From positions 129,557,215 to 129,621,214 of the forward strand of contig NC_037669.1 in assembly GCF_003255815.1 (NCBI RefSeq): 64,000 nt of DNA, read 5' to 3'. Each line of letters begins with the position of its first letter. The first letter of the stretch is position 1. The position numbers and the translations under genes were made by a program. The notes under the pieces were generated by a model. The model saw nothing but the letters and a program-made list of their open reading frames with translations, was not told where the DNA came from and ran no database searches. This DNA comes from Theropithecus gelada. Lineage: Eukaryota; Chordata; Mammalia; Primates; Cercopithecidae. Positions 23,691 to 36,456 of the stretch are shown piece after piece.

Positions 23691-25639
23691 CCTGCAAGAT
23701 CATCACAGTATGGCCATGTCTCTCTGCCAAAGGCCACAGCTTCTTTCAGTGAAGAATGCATGTATTACAGCTACAGCTTCTCTTTCTGGGTCTCAATGAC
23801 TGTTCTCCCCCATTGTTTCTCAAGCCAAAGGGTGGATACAGCTCCAAATAATTTAGATACTCTTGATAGTTCTCATTAATCTTATAATATGTTCACAAAT
23901 AGGTCCTTTATTAAATATTAATTTTTAAAATTCGATTATGTGACCTGTCTTCTATCAGGACTATGAATGACTAATACAAATTACCTCTTCTATTTTTCTT
24001 CAGTTTCTAAAGTCAGACTTCTACTTCAGACCTCAAACTCACTTAAATAAACCATGATATTTTAATAGTCCTAGTTCTTACAAAAGCAAGAGTTCTTGCT
24101 GAGATTCCCCATTTGTTAACATTCTATCCTTCCAACCCTAGAAGCTTTTGCTTTTTCCCCTATTCAAAGTAACAATGGTGTCAGATGAAAGGGCAAATTC
24201 ACAGATTACAAATAGATTGTCAAACATGATTCACACAAACTTCTTTTCAAAGATGAATCATATCACCTTTCAAAATAAAAGTGTATAAACAAGTGACAAA
24301 AAAAAAAAAATGCCCTGAAACAACTGTGCTATGGACCCATGTAAGTTCTTGTCATTTCCCTAGATTTTGCAGCTTTCCTTGTTACTTGCTTTTCCTAATA
24401 GCAATAATAGGTTTAAATCAGAGAAAAGAATCAACATATCTCACTTTAAAACATTTTTTTTCTTCTAACTCAAAACAGATTTCTTTTCCTGATGAAGAAT
24501 TTCTCATAAAAGTTTTGAGAGATCTTCTTTTCTCAAGAAATTTCTTTGTTCCAACCTAATTATCGCTGTTATATTGTCCTGCTCATTCTTCAAACTGGTG
24601 TGTTTTAAGTTGAGCCATCTTATCAAGGTATATTATTCCACAATCTTCTTTCTCTACTCTTTTTTAATGAGTAAGAGTCCCTTCAGCCCTCCACAGCTAT
24701 TGTCCTGTTAGTCGTGTTGTTTCAAGTTTTTGAGGCTCACTGGAGAAGTGGAGTAATGGGAAATGTGATGTAACACATGATAGACACTGGAAAATTACCC
24801 TCCCCAACTCTGAGGGGATGGAGTATGGCTCTAGAGTAAATGACTGGAAGGAGGTTACTTTTTCTTGGAGAGCAAAGATCTCACAAATTAAATTCATATG
24901 GATGTCAGAAGTATCCATTATTAACCATTTTTCTCCATTATTCTAACACAATCATAGCTCCAAAAATACTTCTAATGTGTGTCCTATATAAACAGTGTAA
25001 CTCCTTACATACAAAAATTATATATTGAATAGAAGAATAAAAGAGAAAATATATCCAACTTAATATTGATAAACTTTGAAATATCTTTCTGAATTACTTC
25101 TTAAGGTTAAATGTAGGCTTATAATCTGTTTTACCCCAGTGTTCAGAGAATTGTTAGTTTTTGCATTAGACTACCTGTCATTCAGAGATGACCTAGGTAG
25201 ATCTGTCCAGTTGGGATGGATGTTTTAGATACTTTGAGGATTAAAGCCTTAAAGAAAATTTGAAAGCCACTTGCATGTGCATTTTATAGTTACGTTAATT
25301 ACTGCAATTAGTTATTAACACCAAGGCAAGAGGAAAAGTGTCTAATTCTGTGAGAACTGACAAAACTGACTGAACAGTAAGTGAAATGACATGAACTTAT
25401 CTCCTGTCAAAACTTACCCTTTACTTAGAATTCAGGTCTGTTTAATTTAGTAATGGTGTTTTGTTTTGTTTTGTTTTTCCTTAGTCCATTACTCTGGTTC
25501 ATCAGAAGACATGGAAAAGTTTGTCAATGACCAGATAGTATTTTATAATGAATAGAGATAGCTTTTAAAGTAAATAATCTTTTAAATATTGATACTAAAA
25601 AATAAGAGGACCAATTTTAAAACAAAGTAATAAACATAT
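23691..25639. other. AT-rich DNA, nothing recognised
   Basis: No gene or clear repeat. Short A-run near 24298 and TTTTG units near 25460. Confidence 0.5.
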
Positions 25640-25795
25640 GAATAATTATCATTATTATTATGCATCAGGCATTGTTCTAAGTGCATCTTAATCCTCAAAA
25701 TTACACTATGATGTAAGTTATTATTGTCTTCATTTTACAAATAAAGGAAATGAGACTGAGAGGGTTAAATAACTTGCCCAAATGGCAGATCTCCT
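25640..25795 (-). mobile_element. MIR
   Basis: The complement of the MIR core and 3' half: 'catcaggcattgttctaagt', 'cttaatcctcaaaattacac', 'cttcattttacaaataaagg' and 'ttaaataacttgcccaaatg' occur in the right order and spacing for a minus-strand copy. Confidence 0.88.
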
Positions 25796-26487
25796 TTCTT
25801 AAAGTGATCTGTCCCTGCCCCAAACCATGCTTCTAACCAATATCCTAAATTTTAAATATGAATAAAACTAATTTTGCTACACAACTTATAGGAGGTCTTT
25901 TCAAGATCCCAAGAAAATAAATGGTATATTTTAAATCAGAATTTAATTATCTCAAGAAATGCTTTGTTCTTCTATTTATTGCATTCGTGCAACTTAGCCA
26001 ATTGATGCATGAGATTACAAGAGTTTTAAAATAGAAACGTATTTTAGCAATCAGTTATTTAACAACAAAGTACGCCAGGTTTTAAATCCTAAAAGAGCCA
26101 TTCAAGCGTTACCATGACTCTAATTTATCAATGTTATTTCTAAAATACAAGCTCTAATTGCATTTAATTTTTTAACTCTTAATCGTAAGGGAGTTCAATG
26201 TTTTTACATTTCTAAAATAAATAAAAATAAATTACAAGACAAAGTTAGAATAAGAGGTCTTATCTCCTGACCATTACAAATGAAAGCAGATGTATATAAA
26301 CCCCTGTTCACGTTCTCTTTCGATTCATTTTGGCCTTATCCGTATTGTCTAAACAGTTATATTCAGAGCCTTCAATGGTTAAGGCCAAAAACTGGTTGTT
26401 TTCCCTTATTCAATGATAGTCAGCTTATTTGATATTTATTCTAGAAAAATTTTCATTTTTTTTTAAACAGAAACAAGTAAAGTTAAC
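25796..26487. other. AT-rich DNA, nothing recognised
   Basis: No gene or repeat recognised. Confidence 0.5.
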
Positions 26488-26545
26488 TTTGTTTTGTTTT
26501 GTTTTTGTTTTTGTTTTTGTTTTTTGTTTTTTGTTTTTGTTTTTG
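26488..26545. repeat. (TTTTG/TTTTTG)n microsatellite at Alu tail
   Basis: T-rich units with single G interruptions, grown from the Alu poly(A) tail that follows on the minus strand. Confidence 0.9.
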
Positions 26546-26848
26546 TTTTTTTTGAGACATAGTTTCACTCTATCACCCAGGCTGGAGTGCAATGTTGCAA
26601 TCTTGGCTCACTACAACCTCCGCCTCCTGGGTTCAAGTGATTCTCCTCCGTCAGCCTCCCAGGTAGCTGGGATTACAGGCGCCCCACACTGTGCCTGGTT
26701 AATTTTTGTATTTTTTTTTTTTTTTTAAAGTAAAGACAGGGTTTCACCATGTTGGCCAGGCTGGTCTCGAACTCCTGACCTCAAGCAATCCACCTGCCTC
26801 AGCCTCCCAAATTGCTGGGATTACAGGCATGAGCCACTACACCCAGCT
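26546..26848 (-). mobile_element. Alu (AluS-like)
   Basis: A complete reversed dimer with an enlarged T-run in the middle linker (near 26708-26726). 'ggctggtctcgaactcctga' and 'cagcctcccaggtagctggg' fit AluS. Confidence 0.95.
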
Positions 26849-27137
26849 GATTTTGATTAAGGCTTTATACTACAATTATTATTTTTATATAGAATATACA
26901 AGAAATTACTGATGAATGTTAACATGTAATAAAAACCTATTTATACTAACAATACAGTAAACTAAATTTGAAGGAAAGAGAGAAGACTGTTTGCAATATT
27001 TATTCAGAATACTTGCAAAATTCAGAATCCATGAAGACTCCCTAGAATTTATTATGAAAATGCTAAAGATCTCAAAAAGGGTGCAAAATGTAAAAACCAA
27101 CTCACAGTAGAAAAAACACAAATGGTCAATAAGTATA
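26849..27137. other. AT-rich DNA between two Alus
   Basis: Nothing recognised. Confidence 0.5.
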
Positions 27138-27149
27138 AGAAAAGCACCA

Positions 27150-27470
27150 GGCCGGGAGTAGTGGCTCACACCTGTAATCCCAGCACCTTGGGAGGTCAAG
27201 GCGGGCGGATCACAAGGTAAGGAGATTGAGACCATCCTGGCTAATACCGTGAAACCCCATCTCTACGAAAAATACAAAAAATTAGCCAGGCGTGGTGGTG
27301 GGCGCCTGTTGTCCCAGCTACTCAGGAGGCTGAGGCAGGAGAATGGCATGCACTCAGGAGGTGGAACTTTCAGTGAGCCGAGATGGTGCCACTGAACTCC
27401 AGCCTGGGCGACAGAGCAAGACCCCATCTCACAAAAAAAGAAAAAAAAGAAAAAAGAAAGAAAAGAAAAG
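27150..27470 (+). mobile_element. Alu, AluY-like
   Basis: A complete dimer with 'gagaccatcctggctaatac' and a G/A-patterned tail. A near-perfect direct repeat, AGAAAAGCACC (27138-27148) and AGAAAAGGACC (27464-27474), is the target-site duplication. The readings fit AluY but there are enough changes for a moderately old copy. Confidence 0.93.
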
Positions 27471-27474
27471 GACC

Positions 27475-28616
27475 TTTATCTCATCAAAATCAGAAATACA
27501 AAACCAAAATCACAAAAAAATATTTTAATATTCACCGTTCAAATGTAAAAAGATTGGTAATATCTTGTATAGCTGAGGTTTTGGAGAACATACTTAAACT
27601 TTCAAATTACCAAGATGAAGAGATAAAAAATATCCAGTATTGGTGAATTTGAGGAAAAGCATTAGTCTAATTCCTTGTGAAGTTGTGAGGTAGGGGGAGA
27701 AAGTGACACACGCACTTGTAGGTAATTTCCTGTATAATTTCAACATGGGAAAATCATATACTGCATTTCTAATATGTACAGCATAGGTAAATCCTTGCAT
27801 TTGTACACAATGAGACACATATGAGAAAATTAATTGCACTTTATTTTATGAGCAAAATGTTGGAAAAATGAAAATGTTATGATTAAACAAATATTAGAAA
27901 GTGGTTCTATTGAATAAAATCAATATAAATGCACTGATATGAAAAAATCCCCAAGGCATGTTTTAAAAGATACAGGCAAAAATTAGAACTATATGTAAAA
28001 TATGAAACTACTTCTGTATAAGTATATAGAATCTAGAAGAACATGTGCCATACTGTTTACAGTGGACCCCTATAGATGAGTTCTTCTTTCTTATTTGAGT
28101 TTTTAACTAAACAATTTATTCCTATAATTTTATATAACATTTTGAAATGGACAACAAGAAAAGGAAAGATAGTTCTTATTAAATTTTATTGAAGAAATGA
28201 TCTTCTTTTTATTCCCTGTGTTCAGAGGCTGTAGAAGGACACTGAAAAAAACAACACCTCATAATTAAAAACATTGTATATTGTTTTAAAAAAGAGGAAC
28301 TATATTTACAGTGATTTTTAAAATTCCTTCAAATATTTTTACTATTTCTCTGCAATAGCATCTAATTTCTGATCAGTGAAATTTCTGAAAAACTGGAGGT
28401 AGTAGATAAAAAAAATGCAGATGTTTGCATTTGACAGTCTTTAGTTCTCCCTTGGCTGTGCCTGAAGTTAGTGATCCAATGTTTCTGCCTTGTTATTTTG
28501 TGTTCACCACTCAGCTTAGCAGGATTGCTGCAAGAACACATCAAGGAGGAAGATGTATTTTGGCCTTAAGTTTAGCACGTCTTTCTCCTCCATTAAATAT
28601 CTCTTAAGTTTTTTAA
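27475..28616. other. AT-rich DNA, nothing recognised
   Basis: No gene or named repeat. Confidence 0.5.
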
Positions 28617-28728
28617 GGCGATGGCTTCCAAACCCGTTTAGACAAACAGAATCATTTGGGAAATATCTTTAAAATGTAAATATCTGGAAATCCTGATTCA
28701 GTAAGCCTTTGGTGGCTTCAACAATATA

Positions 28729-28760
<32 letters not shown>

Positions 28761-28947
28761 TGTGTGTCTTTGTGCTTGTATCTGTGTGCATAAGATAGAA
28801 AGGCATATGCTTAAGAGGCCCTCAGGTAATTTTGGTGATCTATGAGATTTTAAAATCATTAATGTGATTTTTAGAAACATTCAGTATAATACGTGAACTC
28901 CCTGTGCTATTTTTCTCCAAAGTTTAAGAATACCACTGCTTGAGAAC
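28617..28947 (+). mobile_element. MER5-like (hAT-Charlie) element
   Basis: 'gcttccaaacccgtttagac', 'cagaatcatttgggaaatat', 'aaatcctgattcagtaagcc', then 'ggccctcaggtaattttggt' and finally 'taccactgcttgagaac' follow the order of MER5A-type non-autonomous hAT elements. A (TG)n run interrupts the middle. Confidence 0.72.
28724..28767. repeat. (TG)n microsatellite
   Basis: About 20 TG units with one TATG interruption. Confidence 0.95.
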
Positions 28948-28999
28948 ATGGTACAAGGCTGTGTTTTTAAAATATATTGAGACCCATATGTAAGTAGTT

Positions 29000-29387
29000 G
29001 CTGAGAGTTGAATCATGCCCCGCAAAAAGATATGTCAAACTGCTAAGCACCATTCCCACCCCGTAACTGTGAATGTAACATTGTTTGGAAGTAGGGATTC
29101 TGTAGGTATAATCAAGTTATACAAGGTCATTAGGGTGGGACCAAAAAGACACAGACACATGGCGGGAAGACAGCCAGGTGAAGACAGAGGCAAAGATTAC
29201 AGTTGTGCTGCTACAAACCAAAGTGCGACTGGAACTACCAGAGCCTGGAGAGGCTTCAAAAGTAGCGTGGCCTCTCCAACAGTCAGAGTTCTTCCAGACT
29301 CCAGAACTGTGACAGAAAACATTTCTCTTGTTTTATGGCACCTTGTTTGTGATACTTTGCTATGGCAGTCTAGAAAACTAATAAAGA
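29000..29387 (+). mobile_element. old LTR, MaLR/MLT1-like
   Basis: 'aaggtcattagggtgggacc', 'gacacagacacatggcggga', 'ttccagactccagaactgtg' and the end 'gaaaactaataaag' place it in the family noted at 16,255 and 62,355. The 130-codon frame across it is not a gene. Confidence 0.65.
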
Positions 29388-29569
29388 ATTATGACTGGCA
29401 TTTATGAATAGAATAAACTAGAAGTAAAATAGGATAGAAAATAAAATTGTATAAAAAGTCTGTCATAATGAAGGAAAGACTCACTACATGTGCTTTGGGA
29501 TTTTGGCTAGAGTGTGAATGGAGAGGACACTCAGTGTTTTGGTTCAGAGCAGGCTTGGTGTACTTTGAT

Positions 29570-29765
29570 TCCATTACTTACTAGCTGTTTCAATTTAGTA
29601 ATTATTTTCACCTTTTCCTACCTCTGTTTTCTTACCAAATAACGTCAATAGTAGGAGTACTGACCTCTTAGAGCTTTGTTATGATGAGTTACTATGTATT
29701 AAATGCCTAGAACAATGTTTGGCACACCAGAAGTGTTATACCAGTGCTTGGTGTTATAATCTTGG
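29570..29765 (+). mobile_element. MIR
   Basis: Plus-orientation MIR landmarks: 'attacttactagctgtttca', then the T-rich core, 'agagctttgttatgatgagt', 'ttaaatgcctagaacaatgt' and 'ttggcacaccagaag'. Confidence 0.85.
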
Positions 29766-31009
29766 CAAAAGACCAAGTTTTAAAAACATAATTAAGCTGA
29801 AGCAGAAGCCAAAATTGTGTCTACTATCATAGAAGAAATATGTAGCAAACTATAAATAAATATAAAATCTTATAAAATATGAAAATATTAACATTTTATT
29901 ATTTAAAACATATGGGTAAGAACTTACGTTTTTGACATATTTCTTCAAAATAATTTCCCAGTACTTTCAGTTGTGAAACTATTAAATACTAATGGTGGAG
30001 TAGAAGAGATTGTAGAGTGATTTCCATTTTCAACAACTGTTTCTTCTTGTTACACTCTTTGAATTTTTTATGATGTCTGAATTGAAAATGGCTTATGTTC
30101 AGTGTTGTTGTATGTGATGCTGAAGTTTTTCCACTTTATACAGTTTTGACCATTTAACAAGTATGAAATTTCTCTTTCAGTTTTTTCACATATAGTATAG
30201 AATTAACAATGCATATTTCATAATGTTTTCGGACACTTAGAAAAAATGTATAAAAAGTGCCTGGCATTGCAACTGGAAGACAGAAAATGCATGGTACAAA
30301 GTAAGCGTTATTAACACTCTTCATTCCAGTACTTGCCCTTTCCTGATAATTTCCATATTCTTTTCTTTTCATTAGCTAAACATCTTACAAACTTATGTCC
30401 CATTTGGATCGCCATTTATAATACTGTGTCACTGAATATTAATAAATAAATATTAATAATTCTCCAAATCCCTACTGTGTCTGCTAAGTCCAAATGAATA
30501 TGCTGGAATTTGGGAATACAAATGCAATAATGATATATCCTTGTTAGAATAGCAAATTTAACAAATAGATGTGCTGAAATACAATGAACTAATATATAAG
30601 GGGTTGAAATAAAGGAAAAGTATTTTAAACTTTTCAATGTATGCATGCATTTAATTTTAGCAAATGTAACACATAACAAAACTTTCTTTTAGGGAACTTT
30701 CTAGGTTGAAATAATTACTTCCATGAAGTGAAGTTGTGTTGCATTATAAAACAGTAAGTATTTATTAGATTTTAGACAAAGATAAATTTTCAAATGTATC
30801 ATTTGTACTTTGCCATCATGAAATGAAAAAAGTTGTAAGTGGATGAACTTAATGTGAAAAAACACCATATAATGTTAAAACATCTATTTATGCCAGATTT
30901 TAGTTTTATTGTACAAACATTTTGTCAAGATATCTCAAAATGTAAAGACAGAAATTTATTTATTATAAAATTAACTCTATTTTATTGTAGGGAAGGCAAG
31001 ACTTTGCCT
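29766..31009. other. AT-rich DNA, nothing recognised
   Basis: No gene. A weak L2-like resemblance near 30,470-30,540 is not strong enough to call. Confidence 0.5.
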
Positions 31010-31480
31010 ATACTTCCTTAGAGTTATTTGGCTAAGCCTGAGAATTAAATTGACATAAAACAGATCAACAGGAGAAAAGCATACAGATTTACTTAATCCA
31101 CATTTTGTGGCATGGGAATCTTTATAAGGAAATGAAGACCCAAGTAGGCAGTTAGAGTTGGACACTTACATACTGCATTGGAAAAATAGGAGTAAATTTT
31201 GAAAATGGGACAAGGCAAAGAGGCTTGGGCTAGGGCAATCATTTAAATAGCGAAGTGACTAGGAAGATAAGGGTTAGTCCAATAAGATTTGTTTGTACAG
31301 ATTTCCCTTGACCTCAATTTCTGCTGGTATAGGGAAGGCATCTCTCATATGGGAAATTTGTCTCCTGCTTTTAAGTGATCATCTTGTATCTACTGTTTTT
31401 TAAGTGCTTATAACTCAAAGTAGACGATATGCTAGAGTGGCATATTTTGCGGAAGCATGTTCCAAACTCCTTGAATACTT
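31010..31480 (+). mobile_element. old LTR-like repeat, copy 2
   Basis: Same family and orientation as the copy at 23,105, about 7.9 kb away. The similarity is clear in the first 60 and last 40 bases and patchy between. It is old enough that the two need not have arisen by local duplication. Confidence 0.5.
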
Positions 31481-32746
31481 TTCTGAGAGACCTTCTTCAA
31501 ATTATAATGAATATGTTAGTACCAGAGACGTGAAAGAGCAAATATTTAGATTTCAATACAAGTAGCCAAAATCAAGACATCTGATAAAGTTGATAAATAT
31601 CTTTGCAATTATAAATGTTTTTTGATTGATTTGCTAGTTTGAATCAAATATATATGTATTCACCAAGCATTAGTTCAATTATATTTATTGAGCAATGACA
31701 TCTTCATATTATTAAAGCAATCTAAAAATTCTGAGAGATAAAACCTAAGATTTTTTATAATTTGGAAAAATCGTTAATTATATAATATTAAAAATTGGTT
31801 TATAAAAACTAAGGAATCAGTATCCATAAATTCATTGGTTTAATGATTAGAAAAGACATTTCTGTTTCTGGTTATTAATTGTTCCACATAATATTTTTAG
31901 ACTCAGACTCAATTTTAATTAATAATGTTTGGTTTTTAAGTATAAGGTTCAGCCTTATACTTAACCTGCTATTTTATTTTAAAATAAAATCCACTACATT
32001 TTTTCTATCTTTTTTTCCTGATAGCTAAACAAACAGTATATGGTAAGAGAAAACCCAGAAATTTCACAGAAACATGATTAATTTCCTGACCTTACCCAAA
32101 GGAAAATATTTTAATAAGTAATTTTGTGTAATTTTGTGTAATGAAATACTTTCCAAACTATGCTAAGTGATACCTAATCTGCAGATGAGGAAAAAGTGTG
32201 GAGCACCAAAAGTTATTAGAAATCTTACACTGTTGTTTATTTCCAAATAATATCTTTAACTCCTATTTTTATACTTTAGAGATGACTTTACACATCATTC
32301 TAGTACAGACTCAATGAGACACCAGTGAAATATTCAGGGGTACAATTCAATCAAGCCATTGGGAATTCTATGAATACGGAAAACCAGATGAAATATAATT
32401 CTTGGCAGCTAGTAAGTATTATTCACTTTAAATATGGCCTATGGGAAGCAAATATTGAAATCAGAGTTACTTCAAGAGGTTTATTATAACGTAGAACTGA
32501 CAGAAGGAGAGGAAGAACACAGAATCAGTGAAGGGGAGCAGCCCCACTCTAATGCAGACCTGATGATGCCTCTGCCAGCCCAAGGGGGTTCCACGAAGTG
32601 AAGACTACACATCGAAAGAAGTCTCTGCTGGGCAGAAATTCCAAGGCCCTTGAACTATCACCTTGCAAATTACTGATTTGGGGTTATTTCATGAGCAGTG
32701 GACCATGGATCAAAAATTGAGGTACTCTGAGACAAAACTATCAACT
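31481..32746. other. AT-rich DNA with two small palindromes
   Basis: No gene. Contains a 12-base-arm hairpin (31936-31964) and a perfect 20-base A/T palindrome (31971-31990). A GC-richer patch near 32,510-32,650 was not identified. Confidence 0.5.
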
Positions 32747-32810
32747 GGGCTAGGTGTGGTGGTTCTTACTTGTAATTCTATCACTTCGGGAGGTCAAGGC
32801 AAGTGAATCT
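32747..32810 (+). mobile_element. truncated Alu head
   Basis: Only the first 60 or so bases of the Alu left monomer are present, decayed ('ctaggtgtggtggttcttac', 'cacttcgggaggtcaaggc'). It then breaks into L1. A 13-base direct repeat, ATCTTGGTTAAAT, lies at the junction (32807-32819 and 32821-32833). Confidence 0.75.
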
Positions 32811-33000
32811 TGGTTAAATCATCTTGGTTAAATTTATTCCTATGTATGTTATTTTTTGGAGATGGATAGTATTCTAAATAATTTTTTTTAAATAATTTGT
32901 TGTTAGTGTATAGGAACACTACTGCTTTATGTATGTTGATTTTGTATCCTCCAACTTTACAGATTTTTTTTTTGTTGGTCTAGTTTTTTAATATTTTATC

Positions 33001-33460
33001 TTTTTTTTTTTCATGGATGACAAGACATTTTTAATAGCTCAGTAGACCTTGAAAAAAATGTTTAATGCTTATGAGGCCTCCTAATTAATTATTTTTATAG
33101 TAACAACTTTTGGCTCCGATTTTCAAAACAAAGAAATGTATTGACTTATCAATAAACCCCAGGAAGGGCATAAGGATTGCTAAACTCTAGGAATAATTAG
33201 AATTTCAAGAGGACTATCTCCAGCTTTTAAACTCTGTCCTCTGCTTAGGCCATCCTTTCTCTTTTTCAAAACATCTACAAATGGGCGTGAGATGGAGAAC
33301 AAGGCCACTAATTACAACTATGCTCAGGTCTCACAAAGTAAATCAACAGAAAGACACTGTCTTTTTTTAAGACCGAGTTCAAAAATGTGAGACAAAGACT
33401 CTGATTCTTGATCATAAATGATATTAGTCTGCAAGTTACATTTCTGGAAATATATTTTTC
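33001..33460 (-). mobile_element. unidentified poly(A)-tailed insert in L1
   Basis: L1 sequence stops at a T-run (33001-33012) and resumes near 33,461 with 'tctagttttggtatcagctt'. The 450 bases between are not L1. On the minus strand they would be a sequence ending in a poly(A) tail, as in a 5'-truncated retrocopy of a 3' UTR. Similar but imperfect A/T-rich strings flank it (aatattttatc / aatatatttttc). I cannot name the source, and no protein is encoded. Confidence 0.45.
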
Positions 33461-35197
33461 TAGTTTTGGTATCAGCTTCACTTCTGGCCTCATAAAATAA
33501 GTTGGGAAATGTTTTCCTCTTCTGGAAGGCATTGTGTAACATAGACATTATTTCTTCATTGAATGTTTGGGAGCATTAGATGTTAAATCATTTGTGATAT
33601 TTTTTCTTAATGGATGTTTTTCACCTACTAATGTCAATACTTCTATAGATATAGAGCTATACAAATTATTTCTTTCTCTTTGAGTGAATTTTTCTAGTTT
33701 ATGCCTTTCAAAAATTGTTTTTCAAACTAATGTGTTTAATTTAGAAGCTTAACATTTTGTAGAATTCCTTATTACTCATATCTGTAGCAAATGTACTGTT
33801 ATCCCAGTTCACTCCTGCTATTGGTAATTTGTATCTTTGTTTGATACGAATTTTATTAGAATGACTAGAATGTTATCCATTTTATTAAACTTTTGAAAAA
33901 CCTAGCTTTTGAATTCATTGATTTTCCTATGATAGAAGAAGAAAACCTTGAATTATTTCTTCTCTTGTAATATAAGAATTTAATGATATAAATTTCCCTG
34001 CAAGCATTTCCTTAGCGAATTCCCACAAATTTTGATACATTGTACATTAAATATTCTTTTTATTCAAAATAATTTCACATTTTTCCTGACACTTCCTACT
34101 TGGCCTATGAGTTATTTAGAAATAAGTTTCTTCATCTTCAAATATTTGATGATTTTTCAGACATCTATCTATCATTAGTTTTTAAATGTCATTTAAATCA
34201 GATGATGTATTTGTATGATTTGCATTATTTTAAATTAATTATGATTTGTTTTATGACATAGCATATGATCTATCTTGGTGGTTGAAAAAAATGTACCTTC
34301 TGATATAGTGTTGAATAATTTCTAAATTTCAGGTCAAAATTTTTCATAGTATTGTTTAAATATTTTATATCCTTCTTTGTATTTTATAGCCTTGTTCTAA
34401 CAATTGCTGAGATAGGAGTGTTGATGTCTTCATGTATAATTATGTACTTGTTTATTTCTATTGTTATTTCTATTAATTTTTATTATATGTATTTTTAAAT
34501 TAGTTTGTTATATTACCACATATTTATGATTATATTGGCTTCTTGGAGGGTTGATCTTCTATCATTATGCAATGACACTATTTATATCTGATAATTTTCT
34601 TTGTTCTAAAGTTTACTTTGTCTGATACTAATATAACCTCTGCATGTTTACTATAATGAACATTCTCTTGCTATTTAATTCTCCATCTCTTTACCATTAA
34701 CTTATCTAAGACTCTAAATTTAAAATGGGTTTCTTACACACACGTATAGTTTAGTTTTATTTTAAATCTACTTTTTTAGTTAGTGTGTTTGAGGGAGTAA
34801 TATTTAATAAAATTATTGGTAAGACTGACTTTAGGTTGATCATTTTATGATTTGTTTTCTGCTTGTTCCCTGTAACAGTTGTTCCATTTTCTCTTTTTTT
34901 TAAATTATTTGAATAGTTTTAGCAATCCATTTAAATTTAACTACTGTGTTTTTACCTATATCTCCTTGTATTATGTCCGTTGTAGTGACTCTTTAGACTA
35001 CAAGATGCTTACCTAGCATACCACTGTCTATACACAATTAACATTTTACCTTTTGGGGTAAAATGTTTAGTTTTTTTAACCATACAGGTCCCTTTAATCC
35101 TCTGCTTTGGCAAAGGTAGTCAATTATTGTATCCACATATATTAATATGGGAACATGTAGTGTTACAAATTTTGTTTTTAAAAAATGATATTCTTTC

Positions 35198-35230
35198 TAT
35201 TTATTTATTTATTTATTTGTTTATTTATTT
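35198..35230. repeat. (TTTA)n at Alu tail
   Basis: Eight TTTA/TTTG units immediately before the reversed Alu, i.e. its altered A-tail. Confidence 0.9.
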
Positions 35231-35531
35231 GAGATGGAGTCTTACTCTGTTGCCCAGACTGGAGTGCAGTGGTGGTCTGTTGGCTCACTGCACCCTCCAC
35301 CTCCTGAGTTTAAAAATTATCAGACCTCAGCTCCCCAAGTAGCTGGGATTACAGACATGTGCCTCCATGTCTGGGTATTTTTTTTTTTTTTTTTTTGTAT
35401 TTTTAGTAGAGATGGGGGGTGGTTCCCTGTCATGTTGGCCAGACTGGTCTTGAGCTCCTGACCTCAGGTGATCTGCTTACGTCGGCCTCCTAAAGTGCTG
35501 GGATTACAGGTGTGAGTCACTGTGCCTGGCC
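35231..35531 (-). mobile_element. Alu (AluS or older)
   Basis: A reversed dimer from 'gagatggagtcttactctgt' to 'actgtgcctggcc', with about 10-15% changes, a disturbed right monomer ('gagtttaaaaattatcagac') and an enlarged T-run in the linker. It lies inside the L1. Confidence 0.93.
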
Positions 35532-36456
35532 TATTTTTAAAATTTAAGGGAAAAAATAATTTGTCATAGTTTCCTGGATAGTAACATTCTGATGTTCTTT
35601 CTGCACTTGCAAAGTTCCACATTGCTTTTGGTATAAAGGAAATATTCCTTCATGTTTCTTCTGCCTAGTGAACTCCTCTAATCTTTCTTGAAACATAACT
35701 ATACAACCTTTATTATTTTATTTTTCTTTATAATGTCTTTGTTTTGCTCTTATTCATTAAAAATATTTCTGGGGCATATGACATTCTGGATTGACACCTC
35801 TTTTTGTTCAGTACTTTAAAATGTTGTTTCACTACGGGAATACAATTTTCGGCAAGAAATATTCAGTCATTTGAATTGTTATTCTAATGTATGTAGTGTG
35901 TCCCTTTTTTTCCTCTTTTTTTTTTTTTACTCGTAAGATTTTTTTTACTTTGACTTGTAGCATGCATATAACATACTTGAAAGTGCTTTTCTTTGAGTAC
36001 TGTTTCATGTTCATTAATCTTGAATCTGTAAATTTATGTCTTTTACCTTGGGAAGTTGTTCATCATTATTTTTTAAACTTTTTTTTCTATTCCAATCTCT
36101 GTCTTCTCTCTTTCTGAAACTCCAATGACAAAAGCATTATGTATTTTGATATGCTCTCAGAGGACATTTAGACTCTGTTCATTTTTATTTTATTCCTTTC
36201 TTTTTTTCTCCTTGTTCTTCAGCTTAGGTTAGATGTATTAACATACCATGAAGTTCACTGATTCTTTTATGTCATTGACATTCTGCTATGAAGCTCTTTC
36301 TGTGTATATTTTTATTTAAGATACTCTGTTTTCCAGTTATAAAGCTTCCATTTGTATCTCTATTTCTATTTCTCTGAAGAAATGTATATTTTCCTTCATT
36401 TCAAAAATTTTTACTCTTACTTTACAGAACATGGTTAAAGCTCCTTTAAAGTTTAT

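Noticed and set aside
29015..29407. 130-codon frame on the plus strand
   Set aside because: It overlaps a MaLR-like LTR; the frame is not conserved in the sister copies at 16,255 and 62,355.
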